Below are positions 37,001 to 46,210 of a DNA stretch of 64,000 nt, piece by piece. The notes below the pieces were generated by a model, which saw nothing but the letters and a program-made list of their open reading frames with translations, searched no databases and was not told the origin of the DNA. Source of the stretch: JANSWY01 sp965243755 (GTDB lineage Bacteria > Bacteroidota > Bacteroidia > Cytophagales > Cyclobacteriaceae). The stretch spans positions 62,001 through 126,000 of the forward strand of contig CBDEVW010000007.1 of the NCBI GenBank assembly GCA_965243755.1, read 5' to 3'. The position numbers and the translations under genes were made by a program. How positions within the stretch are numbered: the stretch's first letter is position 1; every line of letters begins with the position of its first letter.

Positions 37001-40000
37001 CGCATACGGTGAGCAGCACATATACTTCAAGTGGAGGGCCAACAACACTTACCGCTCAATCGGGAAGGCTCTGGAGTACCACCAGTTCAGGTGGAACCAA
37101 CGGGAATGGTATCGTATTCAGCTATGAGACCAGTACGGATACATTTACTCCAGTGGCGGATCTTACTGCTTCTTCGGGAGGTGCATTTAATAATGGTGGT
37201 ACTGATTTTCTGACCTCTCCACTCATTGTTGACGCACAGTTTACAGATCCGTTGGTTACACTAGCAGATCAAACCATCCAGCATGATGACACACTTACAT
37301 TAAATGCTTCAACTAACTCAACAGGTGCCATCTCTTATTCAGTAGAAAATAATACCACGGCCTCTTACATTTTCGATGGCAACAAGCTTTTGGCAGATGG
37401 TCTGGGTACCTTAACCATAAGAGCAACCGTGGCTGCAGACCAAAATTACAATTCAGCAGAAACCACAGCTACAATAACCATCAATCAGGCGGATCAAACC
37501 ATTACATTTGGTACTCTGGCAGACAGAACCTATGGAGATGCTCCATTTGAATTGACCGCTACGGGTGGTGGTTCAGGCAATGCCATCACCTATGTAAGCT
37601 CCAATACTGCGGTAGCGACCATCAGTGGTTCTACGGTGACGATTGTAGGAGCAGGTACGACCAACATTACTGCTTCCCAGGCTGGCAACACCAATTATGC
37701 TGCGGCTACAGATGTAGTGCAGCCCCTGACTGTTAACCAGGAGAGCCAAACCATTACGTTTGGTGCCCTGGCAGACAGAACCTATGGAGATGCTCCATTT
37801 GAATTGACCGCTACAGGTGGTGCTTCAGGCAATGCAGTCACCTACGTAAGCTCCAATACTGCTGTAGCTACCATCAGTGGTTCTACGGTGACGATCGTAG
37901 GAGCAGGAACAACTAACATTACCGCTTCCCAGGCAGGCAACACCAATTATGCCGCGGCTACAGATGTAGTGCAGCCTTTGACGGTGAACCAGGCGAGCCA
38001 AACCATCACGTTTGGTACATTAACAGACAGAACGTATGGAGATGCTGCTTTTGAACTGACTGCAACAGGTGGAGGTTCAGGCAATGCTGTTACCTATGTA
38101 AGCTCCAATACTGCGGTAGCGACCATCAGTGGTTCAACGGTGACGATTGTAGGAGCAGGGACGACCAATATTACCGCTTCCCAGGCAGGAAACTCCAATT
38201 ATGCCGCTGCTACCGATGTAGTGCAGCCATTGACGGTGAACCAGGCGAGCCAAACCATCACATTTGGCACCTTGGCAGACAAAACCTACGGAGATGCTGC
38301 TTTTGAACTGACTGCTACAGGAGGCGGTTCAGGCAATGCTGTTACTTATGTAAGCTCAAATACTGCTGTAGCAACTATCAGCGGTTCAACGGTGACGATT
38401 GTAGGAGCAGGGACGACTAACATTACTGCTTCCCAGGCTGGCAACACCAATTATGCCGCGGCTACAGATGTAGTGCAGCCATTGACGGTGAACCAGGCGA
38501 GCCAGACCATCACATTTGGCACATTAGCAGACAAAATCTACGGAGATGCTGCTTTTGAACTGACTGCTACAGGAGGAGGTTCAGGCAATGCTGTTACCTA
38601 TGTAAGCTCCAATACTGCGGTAGCCACCATCAGTGGTTCAACGGTGACGATTGTAGGAGCAGGGACGACCAATATTACCGCTTCCCAGGCAGGAAACTCC
38701 AATTATGCCGCTGCTACCGATGTAGTGCAGCCATTGACGGTGAACCAGGCGAGCCAAACCATCACATTTGGCACCTTGGCAGACAAAACCTACGGAGATG
38801 CTGCTTTTGAACTGACTGCTACAGGAGGCGGTTCAGGCAATGCTGTTACTTATGTAAGCTCAAATACTGCTGTAGCAACTATCAGCGGTTCAACGGTGAC
38901 GATTGTAGGAGCAGGGACGACTAACATTACTGCTTCCCAGGCTGGCAACACCAATTATGCCGCGGCTACAGATGTAGTGCAGCCATTGACGGTGAACCAG
39001 GCGAGCCAAACCATCACATTTGGCACATTAGCAGACAAAATCTACGGAGATGCTGCTTTTGAACTGACTGCTACAGGAGGAGGTTCAGGTAATGCAGTTA
39101 ACTATGTAAGCTCCAATACGGCTGTTGCCACCATCAGTGGTTCAACAGTGACGATTGTAGGAGCAGGCACGACCAACATTACGGCTTCCCAGGCAGGCAA
39201 CAGTAATTATGCCGCTGCTACAGATGTAGTGCAGCCTTTGACGGTGAATCAGGCCAGCCAGACCATCACGTTTGGTACCTTGGCAGACAAGACCTACGGA
39301 GATGCTGCTTTTGAACTGACTGCTACAGGAGGAGGTTCAGGTAATGCTGTTACCTATTTGAGTTCCAACACGGCTGTTGCAACCATCAGTGGTTCAACAG
39401 TGACGATCGTAGGAGCAGGGACGACCAACATTACTGCTTCACAGGCAGGCAACAGTAATTATGCCGCTGCTACCGATGTAATGCAGCCTTTGACGGTGAA
39501 TCAGGCCAGCCAGACCATCACGTTTGGTACATTAGCAGACAAGACCTACGGAGATGCTGCTTTTGAACTAACTGCTACAGGTGGTGCTTCGGGCAATGCT
39601 GTTACCTATGTGAGTTCCAACACGGCTGTTGCAACCATCAGTGGTTCTACGGTGACGATCGTAGGAGCAGGGACGACCAACATTACTGCTTCACAGGCAG
39701 GCAACACCAATTATGCCGCTGCTACCGATGTAGTGCAGCCTTTGACGGTGAACCAGGCGAGCCAAACCATCACGTTTGGTACATTAGCAGACAGAACCTA
39801 TGGAGATGCTGCTTTTGAACTGACTGCAACAGGCGGTGCTTCGGGCAATGCAGTCACCTATGTGAGTTCCAACACGGCTGTTGCAACCATTAGTGGTTCT
39901 ACGGTGACGATTGTAGGAGCAGGGACAACTAACATTACCGCTTCCCAGGCTGGCAACAGCAATTATGCCGCTGCTACTGATGTAGTGCAGCCTTTAACCG

Positions 40001-41877
40001 TAAACAAGGCTGCTCAAACCATTGATCTATCAGGTGTAGAAACACTCCATAACTTGGTTGAAAGTATACAAGTGACGTTACCAGAATTTTCAAGTGCAGG
40101 TTTGCCAATCACCTATACCACCAGTAATAATCCGGTTGTAGCTTCTGTCTCTGGCAATGTGATCACCTTTGATAGAAGTCAAATGTCTGGCCAGAACACA
40201 TCTTTTACCATTTTCGCCAATCAAGCTGGAAATGGAACGTATGAGGCTGCTACAGAGGTGTCGATTTTATTTCTCCCGTATGAGCTTTTTATATGGAGCG
40301 GTACAGCATGGAATGAAATACCGGGAGCCGGAGATTTTGCAGCCATTAATGGTGATTTCACACTGGATCAGGATTATGCTGTTGCGGACTGGTACGTGGA
40401 AACAGGCGTTACCATGACTATTCCTGACGGGATGACACTGACTACCACGGCGAGTATGGACAGCAAAGGGTTGACTATTATTAAATCTGGAGGCTCGCTG
40501 GTCACCAATGGTGATGTTATTGGTACTGGTTACCGAATAGAAAGAATCACAACTTTCGACCAAAATACGGGTAGATACAGCATTGTTGGATCCCCGATTG
40601 CAAATGCAAACTTCTCTGTACTTGGTTCCAGCGCATTAATTTTCGGATATGACCAGTCGGAGCTTTACAACCCAACTGGAAACGAGGGCTTAGATCGATT
40701 CAAAACTCCTGCAACCCTGGGAATTACTGAAATGGCCGTTGGCAAAGGGTACTTTAGTGCCTTCACCGGAGATGCAAACGGACAGGTAAATTTCGTTGGT
40801 ACTCCAAATTCAGGAGATATTAATGTGACGCTTGATTTTACAGATCACATGGCAGCTGAAGAAACTGATTTTGAAGGATTTAACCTTGTTTCCAACCCAT
40901 ATCCATCAGCGATAAGTTTTAGTGGCTTTATTGCTGGAAACTCAGGTGCAGACATCAATGGTTCGATTTATTTGTGGGATGATTTCGATTCCGGGAACTC
41001 CAGGGGGGATAATTCTGACTACTTAATTGTCAATTCTTTAGGGAACACTGATAGCAGAAGCAATGGAGAAGCCAAATGGGATGGAAATATCAGAAGCGGA
41101 CAAGGGTTCTTTGTGAAAGCTAATTCAGCAACAAGTGTTTCATTCACAAATGCGATGAGAGTGACAGGAAACAATACTGATGGAGGCTACTTCCGAGTTG
41201 ATGACTCAGAAATACAATCCTTGAAGCTAAGACTGAGTGATGGAAATTCGTCAAAGGCTATTGTGATTGGATTTGCTCCTGATGCTACAACACAATTGGA
41301 TAACCAGTATGATGCGACATTATGGAGTGGGAGTGATTATACATTCTATTCTATATCGGGAACAAGGCAATTAGCAATTCAGGGTTTACCTCAATTCTAT
41401 TCTGGAGAGATTGCTTTAGGGCTTTTTGTTAGTGAAGCGGGACAGCAAACCATTTCTTTAATGGATATGAAAAACCTGGAAGAATGGGCAGTACTATTTC
41501 TTAAAGACAAACTAACAGGTGAAGTCATCAACCTGAGAGAGCAGTCTTACACATTTAATGTCAATGCAGGGGAAACCAATGACCGGTTTGTGTTGCAGGC
41601 ATTTCCTAATGATGTAACAGATGTCGTGGAAAGTTTGGATCAGCAGATATTTAGCTACACAGATTACGGTAACCTTTATGTGGTGTTTAAAACCAATGAT
41701 ATCAGGGAAGCTAAATTCACCATGTTTGACCTGTCAGGACGAATACTTTTGGACCAGTATGCAGAAATCAATGCGAATAAATGGCAAACAGCCACAGGCA
41801 AAATTCCTGCAAACATTTACATACTAATGATTAAAACAGAAAAAGGTATTTGGAAACAAAAGGTTAAAGTGGAGTAA
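34063..41877 (+). CDS. Giant secreted repeat adhesin with T9SS tail
   Basis: The protein has ~2604 aa from the ATG at 34063; a TTG at 34054 is the alternative. The hydrophobic export segment (FFPALAMIFLLLASSSFAQ) lies ~45 residues in, after an unusually long polar N-terminus. In order follow a beta domain, three Fn3-like units (~200-545, each with VVYVG or AVYVG and FxKIYAY-like ends), two MBG-like units (TFSDIIKSYGDANFDLAATS), a beta-propeller-like stretch (~720-1060, repeated IxTDGSNF motifs), another MBG-like unit, ten 84-residue repeats (37495-40014), and a C-terminal region ending in a type A type IX sorting domain (ATGKIPANIYILMIKTEKG). It probably works in attachment or biofilm. The small PID-CTERM gene follows directly. 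Confidence 0.88.
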   Translation: MNITSKLPRENHLVACTKNGFNSVQSIRAPYPKVDVSFQALQKLFFPALAMIFLLLASSSFAQEIVNEGSGDNFLGASHPTTPLNGYQQVQGSVFGGDPDDYYRIEKSATNKYFYHNFEGTNLYEIYLVQATGSYSGSPVTETLILNNLNAQHPLLLDYESGDYYYSLRFKNVANGSYSVKINTTGATYCNTPGAAPQSAVITPSPTSLNLGSIVPGSGGSTGYIVKINTVNSFTTLLNNADNLPVSGGLEYSGSGEQVVYVGTSETPNIDVTGLAPGTTYFTKIYAYNQCESNFYFYENNGLVTEHRTCGGLSASHNISITPGAITARIDSYDASTNADGYVVMLNNFNYFDDLVDGSSLPSANTVWANGGGQAVYVGNSTSPGIEVSGLSSGGNNYFVKVFPYDFCGGQYYFNNSGSIQSFITCPMPNAVSDITFHAVGTDFIQFYSFTGSSNGADGYVIRMNESNSFTTPVQGASLPSANLTYGGGEQVVYVGSSTTPDFVVNGLTENTTYYFNVYAYSDCNGFRVYDPVGTTVSQLNVKTLPTITFSDIIKSYGDANFDLAATSNSTGQITYSIEGIANGTSLSGTNNQTVTLGDPGTVTIRATVAADADFNTGTKDITLTINKAIPTIDNFSDLLYALGDPDDVLAATSNSTGTISYSLVGDANGNVLSGTNNSTLTPGNVGTAILRATVAEDANYQSTFKDVFITVNNPQTIYGVGYNDNAVTSTLYKVSNGGTPEVLRTWTSGGAGPTGNCILIGDTFYCAENDTNGGNGSVFKIKTDGTGYQELLAGSPVTYGGFSSGLVYANGKLWGIYNTDATNTDGGIYSINTDGSNFTVEQTISGISSGKANHGGLVEAGGKLWGVAVNHLFSINVDGTGYTSYTQYTLDVNAGTPAFINGKVYGTFDLMFTPSFYAEGGIYAIDTDGSNFNIITDFQTLASLTGPKSNLVEHEGKIWGVAGTNIFSVDYDGTGATLAHTVSSTYTSSGGPTTLTAQSGRLWSTTSSGGTNGNGIVFSYETSTDTFTPVADLTASSGGAFNNGGTDFLTSPLIVDAQFTDPLVTLADQTIQHDDTLTLNASTNSTGAISYSVENNTTASYIFDGNKLLADGLGTLTIRATVAADQNYNSAETTATITINQADQTITFGTLADRTYGDAPFELTATGGGSGNAITYVSSNTAVATISGSTVTIVGAGTTNITASQAGNTNYAAATDVVQPLTVNQESQTITFGALADRTYGDAPFELTATGGASGNAVTYVSSNTAVATISGSTVTIVGAGTTNITASQAGNTNYAAATDVVQPLTVNQASQTITFGTLTDRTYGDAAFELTATGGGSGNAVTYVSSNTAVATISGSTVTIVGAGTTNITASQAGNSNYAAATDVVQPLTVNQASQTITFGTLADKTYGDAAFELTATGGGSGNAVTYVSSNTAVATISGSTVTIVGAGTTNITASQAGNTNYAAATDVVQPLTVNQASQTITFGTLADKIYGDAAFELTATGGGSGNAVTYVSSNTAVATISGSTVTIVGAGTTNITASQAGNSNYAAATDVVQPLTVNQASQTITFGTLADKTYGDAAFELTATGGGSGNAVTYVSSNTAVATISGSTVTIVGAGTTNITASQAGNTNYAAATDVVQPLTVNQASQTITFGTLADKIYGDAAFELTATGGGSGNAVNYVSSNTAVATISGSTVTIVGAGTTNITASQAGNSNYAAATDVVQPLTVNQASQTITFGTLADKTYGDAAFELTATGGGSGNAVTYLSSNTAVATISGSTVTIVGAGTTNITASQAGNSNYAAATDVMQPLTVNQASQTITFGTLADKTYGDAAFELTATGGASGNAVTYVSSNTAVATISGSTVTIVGAGTTNITASQAGNTNYAAATDVVQPLTVNQASQTITFGTLADRTYGDAAFELTATGGASGNAVTYVSSNTAVATISGSTVTIVGAGTTNITASQAGNSNYAAATDVVQPLTVNKAAQTIDLSGVETLHNLVESIQVTLPEFSSAGLPITYTTSNNPVVASVSGNVITFDRSQMSGQNTSFTIFANQAGNGTYEAATEVSILFLPYELFIWSGTAWNEIPGAGDFAAINGDFTLDQDYAVADWYVETGVTMTIPDGMTLTTTASMDSKGLTIIKSGGSLVTNGDVIGTGYRIERITTFDQNTGRYSIVGSPIANANFSVLGSSALIFGYDQSELYNPTGNEGLDRFKTPATLGITEMAVGKGYFSAFTGDANGQVNFVGTPNSGDINVTLDFTDHMAAEETDFEGFNLVSNPYPSAISFSGFIAGNSGADINGSIYLWDDFDSGNSRGDNSDYLIVNSLGNTDSRSNGEAKWDGNIRSGQGFFVKANSATSVSFTNAMRVTGNNTDGGYFRVDDSEIQSLKLRLSDGNSSKAIVIGFAPDATTQLDNQYDATLWSGSDYTFYSISGTRQLAIQGLPQFYSGEIALGLFVSEAGQQTISLMDMKNLEEWAVLFLKDKLTGEVINLREQSYTFNVNAGETNDRFVLQAFPNDVTDVVESLDQQIFSYTDYGNLYVVFKTNDIREAKFTMFDLSGRILLDQYAEINANKWQTATGKIPANIYILMIKTEKGIWKQKVKVE
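37495..40014 (+). repeat. Ten tandem 252-bp repeats inside the adhesin
   Basis: Copies begin at QTITFG codons spaced exactly 252 bp apart (37495, 37747, 37999 and so on), ten units and 2520 bp in all. Each encodes 84 residues of a bacterial Ig-like/MBG unit (TYGDAAFELTATGG, AVATISGSTVTIVGAGTTNI, NYAAATDVVQPLTVNQ). Units 4 and 6 look identical at the DNA level as far as I compared them, and the 3' part of unit 3 matches that of unit 5 almost exactly, which points to a recent 504-bp two-unit duplication. Slippage or recombination could change the copy number. Confidence 0.95.
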
Positions 41878-41967
41878 GATACTTGTTGTCCAATGGTCAT
41901 GGTGTTTTATTGGAAAATCAATTTGGCACCATGCCCCTTTTTCTTTAACACATAAAATTTGAATATT

Positions 41968-42147
41968 ATGAAACAATATATGACATACAAAATATTAGTA
42001 TCCTTATTGGTGATTTGTTTGCCAATGACAATTTTTGCTCAGGCTGGAGGGCCTCCTGCCACTCCAATTGATGGTGGTTTATCACTATTACTTGCCGCTG
42101 GCGGAGCTTATGGGATCAGGCAAATTGCCAGGCACAGAAAGAAATAG
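41968..42147 (+). CDS. Small PID-CTERM protein
   Basis: This 59-aa protein starts at the ATG at 41968; a TTG lies three codons upstream. It has a signal peptide (MKQYMTYKILVSLLVICLPMTIFAQ), a very short mature part (AGGPPAT) and the C-terminal motif PIDGGLSLLLAAGGAYGIRQ followed by a basic end (IARHRKK). The tripartite tail of motif, hydrophobic helix and basic residues is that of the Bacteroidota PID-CTERM domain, a putative exosortase-like sorting signal. With almost no mature sequence between signal and tail it is near the minimum size. It lies 90 bp after the adhesin, probably on the same transcript, and its role is unknown. Confidence 0.8.
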   Translation: MKQYMTYKILVSLLVICLPMTIFAQAGGPPATPIDGGLSLLLAAGGAYGIRQIARHRKK

Positions 42148-42252
42148 GGTTTGATCTCCTTCACCTTTGCAAGGATAGCAGAAATGAGCATGCGTGGTGG
42201 AAATTGGACTTTGAAATGCTGCTGGATATATGCTACTTGTCAGCAAAATCCT

Positions 42253-42951
42253 CTAAATCCACTTCGCTTTTAGCTCTTTGTATTTGGTTCTTCCAATGGG
42301 AATCAGTTCTCCGGTTTTGAGTGCTGCCATGTATTTGCTCCCTGATGATACCTTAACTTCCACTACTTCCGAGATCTTCACCAGGTAGGACTTATGAATG
42401 CGCACAAAGTGAGGGGATAGGAGCTGCTCCAGCTTTTCCAGTGACTTGTCATGAAGTTCCTTGCTACCATCTTCAAGCATGAGCTCGGAATAAGCACCCG
42501 CACCCTTGACATAGACCACATCTTCAATTGGTACAAGCTGAATCGTATGCCTTTTCTTCACGGATAAGTACTTCACCGTGTGTGTCTGACCCTCGTCTGC
42601 AGAAACTACCCGGTTAAACGCCTGCTCCAGACGGTCTCTATTAAAGGGCTTAGGGACAAAGTCTAAAACGCCGTACTCGAAAGCCCTGAGCGCCTGATGG
42701 GTATTGGCAGAAACAATGATCGTGTGAAATGCACCGGAGACTGCACGGGCGAGCAGATTGAAACCATCTTCTCCGTTAAGATTTAGGTCCAGCAACACAA
42801 GGTCCAAAGTGTTGTTCTCTATAAATGATAATCCCTCATGAAGGGTGTTGATCACTGTTAGTGAACTCAGGTTGCTACCAATAATTTCGCGTGTCATGCG
42901 CTCAACCCGTTTGGCAATTCTTGATTCATCCTCTATAATTAATACCTTCAT
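42253..42951 (-). CDS. LytTR response regulator
   Basis: The protein has 232 aa from the ATG at 42949-42951 (MKVLIIEDESRIAKRV). The ATGA overlap with the kinase stop shows translational coupling and decides this start over the longer open frame. The receiver domain has KVLIIEDE, Asp in LDLVLLDLNLNGEDG, TIIVSANT and VLDFVPKPF. The LytTR DNA-binding domain has VKYLSVKKRHTIQLVPIEDV, GAGAYSELMLEDGS and HFVRIHKSYLVKISEVVEV. LytTR proteins bind pairs of 9-bp direct repeats; such a pair lies at 44763-44790 upstream of the divergent esterase gene and near the start of this operon. Confidence 0.93.
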   Translation of the reverse strand: MKVLIIEDESRIAKRVERMTREIIGSNLSSLTVINTLHEGLSFIENNTLDLVLLDLNLNGEDGFNLLARAVSGAFHTIIVSANTHQALRAFEYGVLDFVPKPFNRDRLEQAFNRVVSADEGQTHTVKYLSVKKRHTIQLVPIEDVVYVKGAGAYSELMLEDGSKELHDKSLEKLEQLLSPHFVRIHKSYLVKISEVVEVKVSSGSKYMAALKTGELIPIGRTKYKELKAKWI

Positions 42952-44675
42952 TTTTCTCCGGAATATATTTTCAATGTATTCTTCCAACCCTGTTCGATAG
43001 GTTGAGAGGTGAATTCCCACTTAGTGCCATAACTCTCAGTAAGTCTGGCTTTTATGTATTTTGACCCTGTGCCTTCCGCTAAGACCGGGGATTGCTTAGC
43101 GATCGTTGCAAATGTCAGGAAGGTATAGCATTTAAAATCACCATTCGATTCATAGCTAAGCTTAAACCTGATGCTGTTATCCGACAAAGGCAGGCTGTGT
43201 GTAATTCCGTTTTCCAACATTGTATGAAGCACCGCCGGAGGGATGGTCTGATTGCTGTCTATCCCTTCGTCCTCCCACGAATAGTCAATTTCCTTTCTGT
43301 AGGCCATGATTTCCAGATGTGATCGGCAAAGTTCGATTTCCTGACCGATGGGGATAAGCATTTTATCCGCTATCTGATTGAAAAGTTCAAATTCCCTGGC
43401 CAGGGCTTCAATGAACTGCACACCCTTTTTTGGCGCTTCTTCCACCCAGTCTATTAATGAAGTCAGGGTGTTGAGTAAGAAATGCGGTTGAATGTTCTTT
43501 TTAAGCAGTTCCAGCTGTAATCGGGTAGACTGAACAAGGGATTCTTCATACGCCAACTGCTGGTCTCTGATTCTGATGGACAACAGATACAACATACCCA
43601 AAAGAATAAGTCCCAGCCCGGCGTACAGGCTCACAACAAACCCAACGCCTATGAATATGGCCATGGATAACAGTAAAGTCACTATGACCAACCGTGCACC
43701 TCTTACCTTTTTATACACACCATAGATGACGATCCCAAAAGACAAAATCCAGGTGCTCAATACCGCGCTGACAGCTTTGGAATCAAAAGCATGTGGTTGT
43801 ACAAAAAGCATTACGAGTAAGATTCCTCCATAGGCCAGGAGTAACCACTTCTGACCAGGAAACGGAAACTGCATGGAAAAATAGAATGGAATTAAAAATG
43901 AAATTCCTAGTAATAAGACACTGATCACCTGAAGTCTTATGACGTGTAAGCTGTAGTGCATGGGCAAATACTCCCTGCTAAACACCGTGAGCACCAGACA
44001 AAATACAAGCAAACAACAAATGCTAAACACCAGTGTAGAATATGCCTTTTTGTTATTAATGAATAAGAATAAGAAATACAGCGATACAATTAAAAACGCG
44101 CCGGCAAACATGTGCATATAGGCATTCTCAATAAGTCCTTCCGTCAACAAATCGTCGTAGTAATCAATTTCCAGTCCAAATATCCTGGTATGATCCGGGA
44201 AGTGAAGCAAGCTCGCCCTTATCGCCAATACGTGATTACCCGTATCTGTAAGATGAACAGGAATACCATAGGTGGTCCATAGTTCTCCTTCCGGTGGAAG
44301 GGTGGACTCTTGTCCGGGGTTCCCATTTTTCCCTATCAATTTCCCGTCCCAGAACAATTCGTATTCGCCATAAGCTTCCAACTGAATCCCGTATTGGCGT
44401 AAATTTTCCGGAGCACTCAGGATTTCGATGTTATATCGATACCATAGAATCCTGCCATCTTCCAGGATAGGAGCCCGGCGAGTCCAATCCGTATCATCCA
44501 GGTGCACCGACGACCAGGAGGGATCGTCCCCGATTTTATACAGCGTCTGGTGAACCTTGAACACAGGATCCTGGGCCAGTGCAATGCCATGAATAAAAAT
44601 CATAATAAAAAGCAGGAGTTGTCTCAATGTAATTTCATTCAGTCTGACTGTAAGATTACTAAATGATTTAAACAC
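42948..44675 (-). CDS. LytS-type sensor kinase with 7TMR-DISM input
   Basis: This 575-aa protein opens at a GTG (44673-44675). A TTG at 44627 would give a tighter signal peptide (RQLLLFIMIFIHGIALAQ) and may be the real start. A periplasmic jelly-roll domain (~40-180, DDTDWTRRAPILEDGRILWY, YELFWDGKLIGKNG) is followed by about seven transmembrane helices (~185-375). The cytoplasmic His_kinase domain has the phospho-His in KKNIQPHFLLNTLTSLIDW. The ATP-binding part is short (LENGITHS as N box, GTGSKYIKARL as G box). It forms an operon with the LytTR regulator downstream through a 4-nt overlap. The jelly-roll input suggests a carbohydrate or other extracellular ligand. Confidence 0.88.
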   Translation of the reverse strand: MFKSFSNLTVRLNEITLRQLLLFIMIFIHGIALAQDPVFKVHQTLYKIGDDPSWSSVHLDDTDWTRRAPILEDGRILWYRYNIEILSAPENLRQYGIQLEAYGEYELFWDGKLIGKNGNPGQESTLPPEGELWTTYGIPVHLTDTGNHVLAIRASLLHFPDHTRIFGLEIDYYDDLLTEGLIENAYMHMFAGAFLIVSLYFLFLFINNKKAYSTLVFSICCLLVFCLVLTVFSREYLPMHYSLHVIRLQVISVLLLGISFLIPFYFSMQFPFPGQKWLLLAYGGILLVMLFVQPHAFDSKAVSAVLSTWILSFGIVIYGVYKKVRGARLVIVTLLLSMAIFIGVGFVVSLYAGLGLILLGMLYLLSIRIRDQQLAYEESLVQSTRLQLELLKKNIQPHFLLNTLTSLIDWVEEAPKKGVQFIEALAREFELFNQIADKMLIPIGQEIELCRSHLEIMAYRKEIDYSWEDEGIDSNQTIPPAVLHTMLENGITHSLPLSDNSIRFKLSYESNGDFKCYTFLTFATIAKQSPVLAEGTGSKYIKARLTESYGTKWEFTSQPIEQGWKNTLKIYSGEK

Positions 44676-44731
44676 ATGCGATTCAGTACTCCATTTATTG
44701 CTCCTGATTACAAAAGCAACTCGGTTGAATC

Positions 44732-44790
44732 AACTGCTCAGGGGTTAGTTTTATCTTTTTCGGAGCAGTTCATTCATGCATAGAGCAGTT
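44732..44790. promoter_or_regulatory. Candidate LytTR binding sites
   Basis: GAGCAGTT occurs at 44763-44770 and 44783-44790, a 20-bp period, with an inverted copy AACTGCTC at 44732-44739. Extended to 9 bp, GCAGTTCAT and GCAGTTGGT fit the general LytTR pattern (GTT core, two direct repeats about two turns apart) at all but the first position. The sites sit between the kinase/LytTR operon and the plus-strand esterase gene and could serve both. Confidence 0.5.
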
Positions 44791-44863
44791 GGTAATTTAT
44801 ACGCTGGCAAATCACAACTCACCCCGGATGTTTGCAGTACAACCCTCAAAAAACTCAAATAAT

Positions 44864-46063
44864 ATGAATAGTCACCTAACCAATTACCAGGAAGTATTGA
44901 GCAGGCATTATCAGGGAGTTAAGATCATAATGCTTTTGATGCTGAATGTGATGACGCTGACTGCTGCTTTTGCTCAATCAGAAAGCGATCCTGGCTTTCC
45001 ACGTTCAACAGCGCTCAGTCAACCTGCGGTCACCTTGGGCGAAGTATCGTCACTTGAATCGGCAGTGTTAAATAAATCCATTCCATTATCAATCCATCTG
45101 CCTGAGCATTACGATGAAGCAAAGAAAACCTATCCCGTGTTGTATATGCTCGGTTCGGAATACCGGGCCCGGTTCGCCATGTTAGCGGCTACACTGGACT
45201 ATATGGGTGAGGGACAAATTCCCGAGATGATCCTCATTGGAATAGACCTGCCTGAGGGAAACAGTGTTTTATTACCAACCAGGGATACCAAAGACACCAC
45301 TATTCCTGATCAATACATTGAATTCATTGAAACAGAGCTGATTCCACACGTTGATACAAATTACCGAACGGCTCCATTCAGAGCACTTTTTGGTGCGTCA
45401 AATAGTGGATTTTTCACTGTCTATACACTGCTCAGCAAGCCCCTTCTCTTTAATACCTACATGGCCAGCAGCCCGTCCATTATGTGGATACCAGAGGAGC
45501 TTCATCAAAAAGTAAAATCAGGTCCGTTACAAAGCATTAAGGAAAACAGATCTCTACACATCATTTACAGTGATGATGAGGGGTTAACAGATGATGTTAC
45601 CGAATTCTCCAGTGTTGTAGCAAACCACCAACCAGAGCATTTTACTTACAAGGTGGATGAATTGGTGAATCAAGGTCATGTGCCTGCAATAGATTTCAAC
45701 ATGTTTCTTCTGGCGCTATACCCAGACTTTAATGCCCCGCAAAAGCTGGACTCACTGGATCAGGTAATTCAACATTTCGATATGCTATCCAAACGATATG
45801 GGTATGAAATCCTGCCACCTATATCGGTCTTAATGGACCTTGGCTTTGATATGATCATCAACAAGAACCTGGATGTCGCAGAAGAAATCTATCAATATTC
45901 ATTACAACTGTATCCTGAAGGTAAGCTATTGTATGTCGGAATGGGTGTTGTAAGAAGTAATCAAGGTCAGCTTGAAGCGGCCAGGCTCATGTTCGAAAAG
46001 GCATTGACAATTGACCCTGATTATTCACTGGCCAAAAGATGGCTGAAAAGACTTGAAGACTAA
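44864..46063 (+). CDS. Esterase-D-like alpha/beta hydrolase with TPR tail
   Basis: The protein has ~399 aa from the ATG at 44864; ATG 44828 and TTG 44789 are longer options that place the export signal too far inside. The signal (KIIMLLMLNVMTLTAAFAQ) is followed by a putative-esterase domain (PF00756-like, ~45-290): LSIHLPEHYDEAKKTYPVLY, IPEMILIGID, FIETELIPHVDTNYRTAPFR and the nucleophile elbow LFGASNSGFF with the catalytic Ser. NQGHVPAIDF should hold the His. The last ~90 residues form one to two TPRs (GMGVVRSNQGQLEAARLMFE). It likely cleaves an ester such as a sugar acyl or siderophore ester; the substrate is unknown. The candidate LytTR sites lie directly upstream. Confidence 0.82.
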   Translation: MNSHLTNYQEVLSRHYQGVKIIMLLMLNVMTLTAAFAQSESDPGFPRSTALSQPAVTLGEVSSLESAVLNKSIPLSIHLPEHYDEAKKTYPVLYMLGSEYRARFAMLAATLDYMGEGQIPEMILIGIDLPEGNSVLLPTRDTKDTTIPDQYIEFIETELIPHVDTNYRTAPFRALFGASNSGFFTVYTLLSKPLLFNTYMASSPSIMWIPEELHQKVKSGPLQSIKENRSLHIIYSDDEGLTDDVTEFSSVVANHQPEHFTYKVDELVNQGHVPAIDFNMFLLALYPDFNAPQKLDSLDQVIQHFDMLSKRYGYEILPPISVLMDLGFDMIINKNLDVAEEIYQYSLQLYPEGKLLYVGMGVVRSNQGQLEAARLMFEKALTIDPDYSLAKRWLKRLED

Positions 46064-46210
46064 ATCTTACTTTACTCATCATATAATCATGAAATGAGCA
46101 TAAGTTAGCACATACCAACCGGTGGTGAATATTCTATTAGAAATGCATAACCGGTTAGTTTTCAGCTACTGCGAATTCCATGTGACCGTTGAAAATCTAA
46201 TTAAATACAC

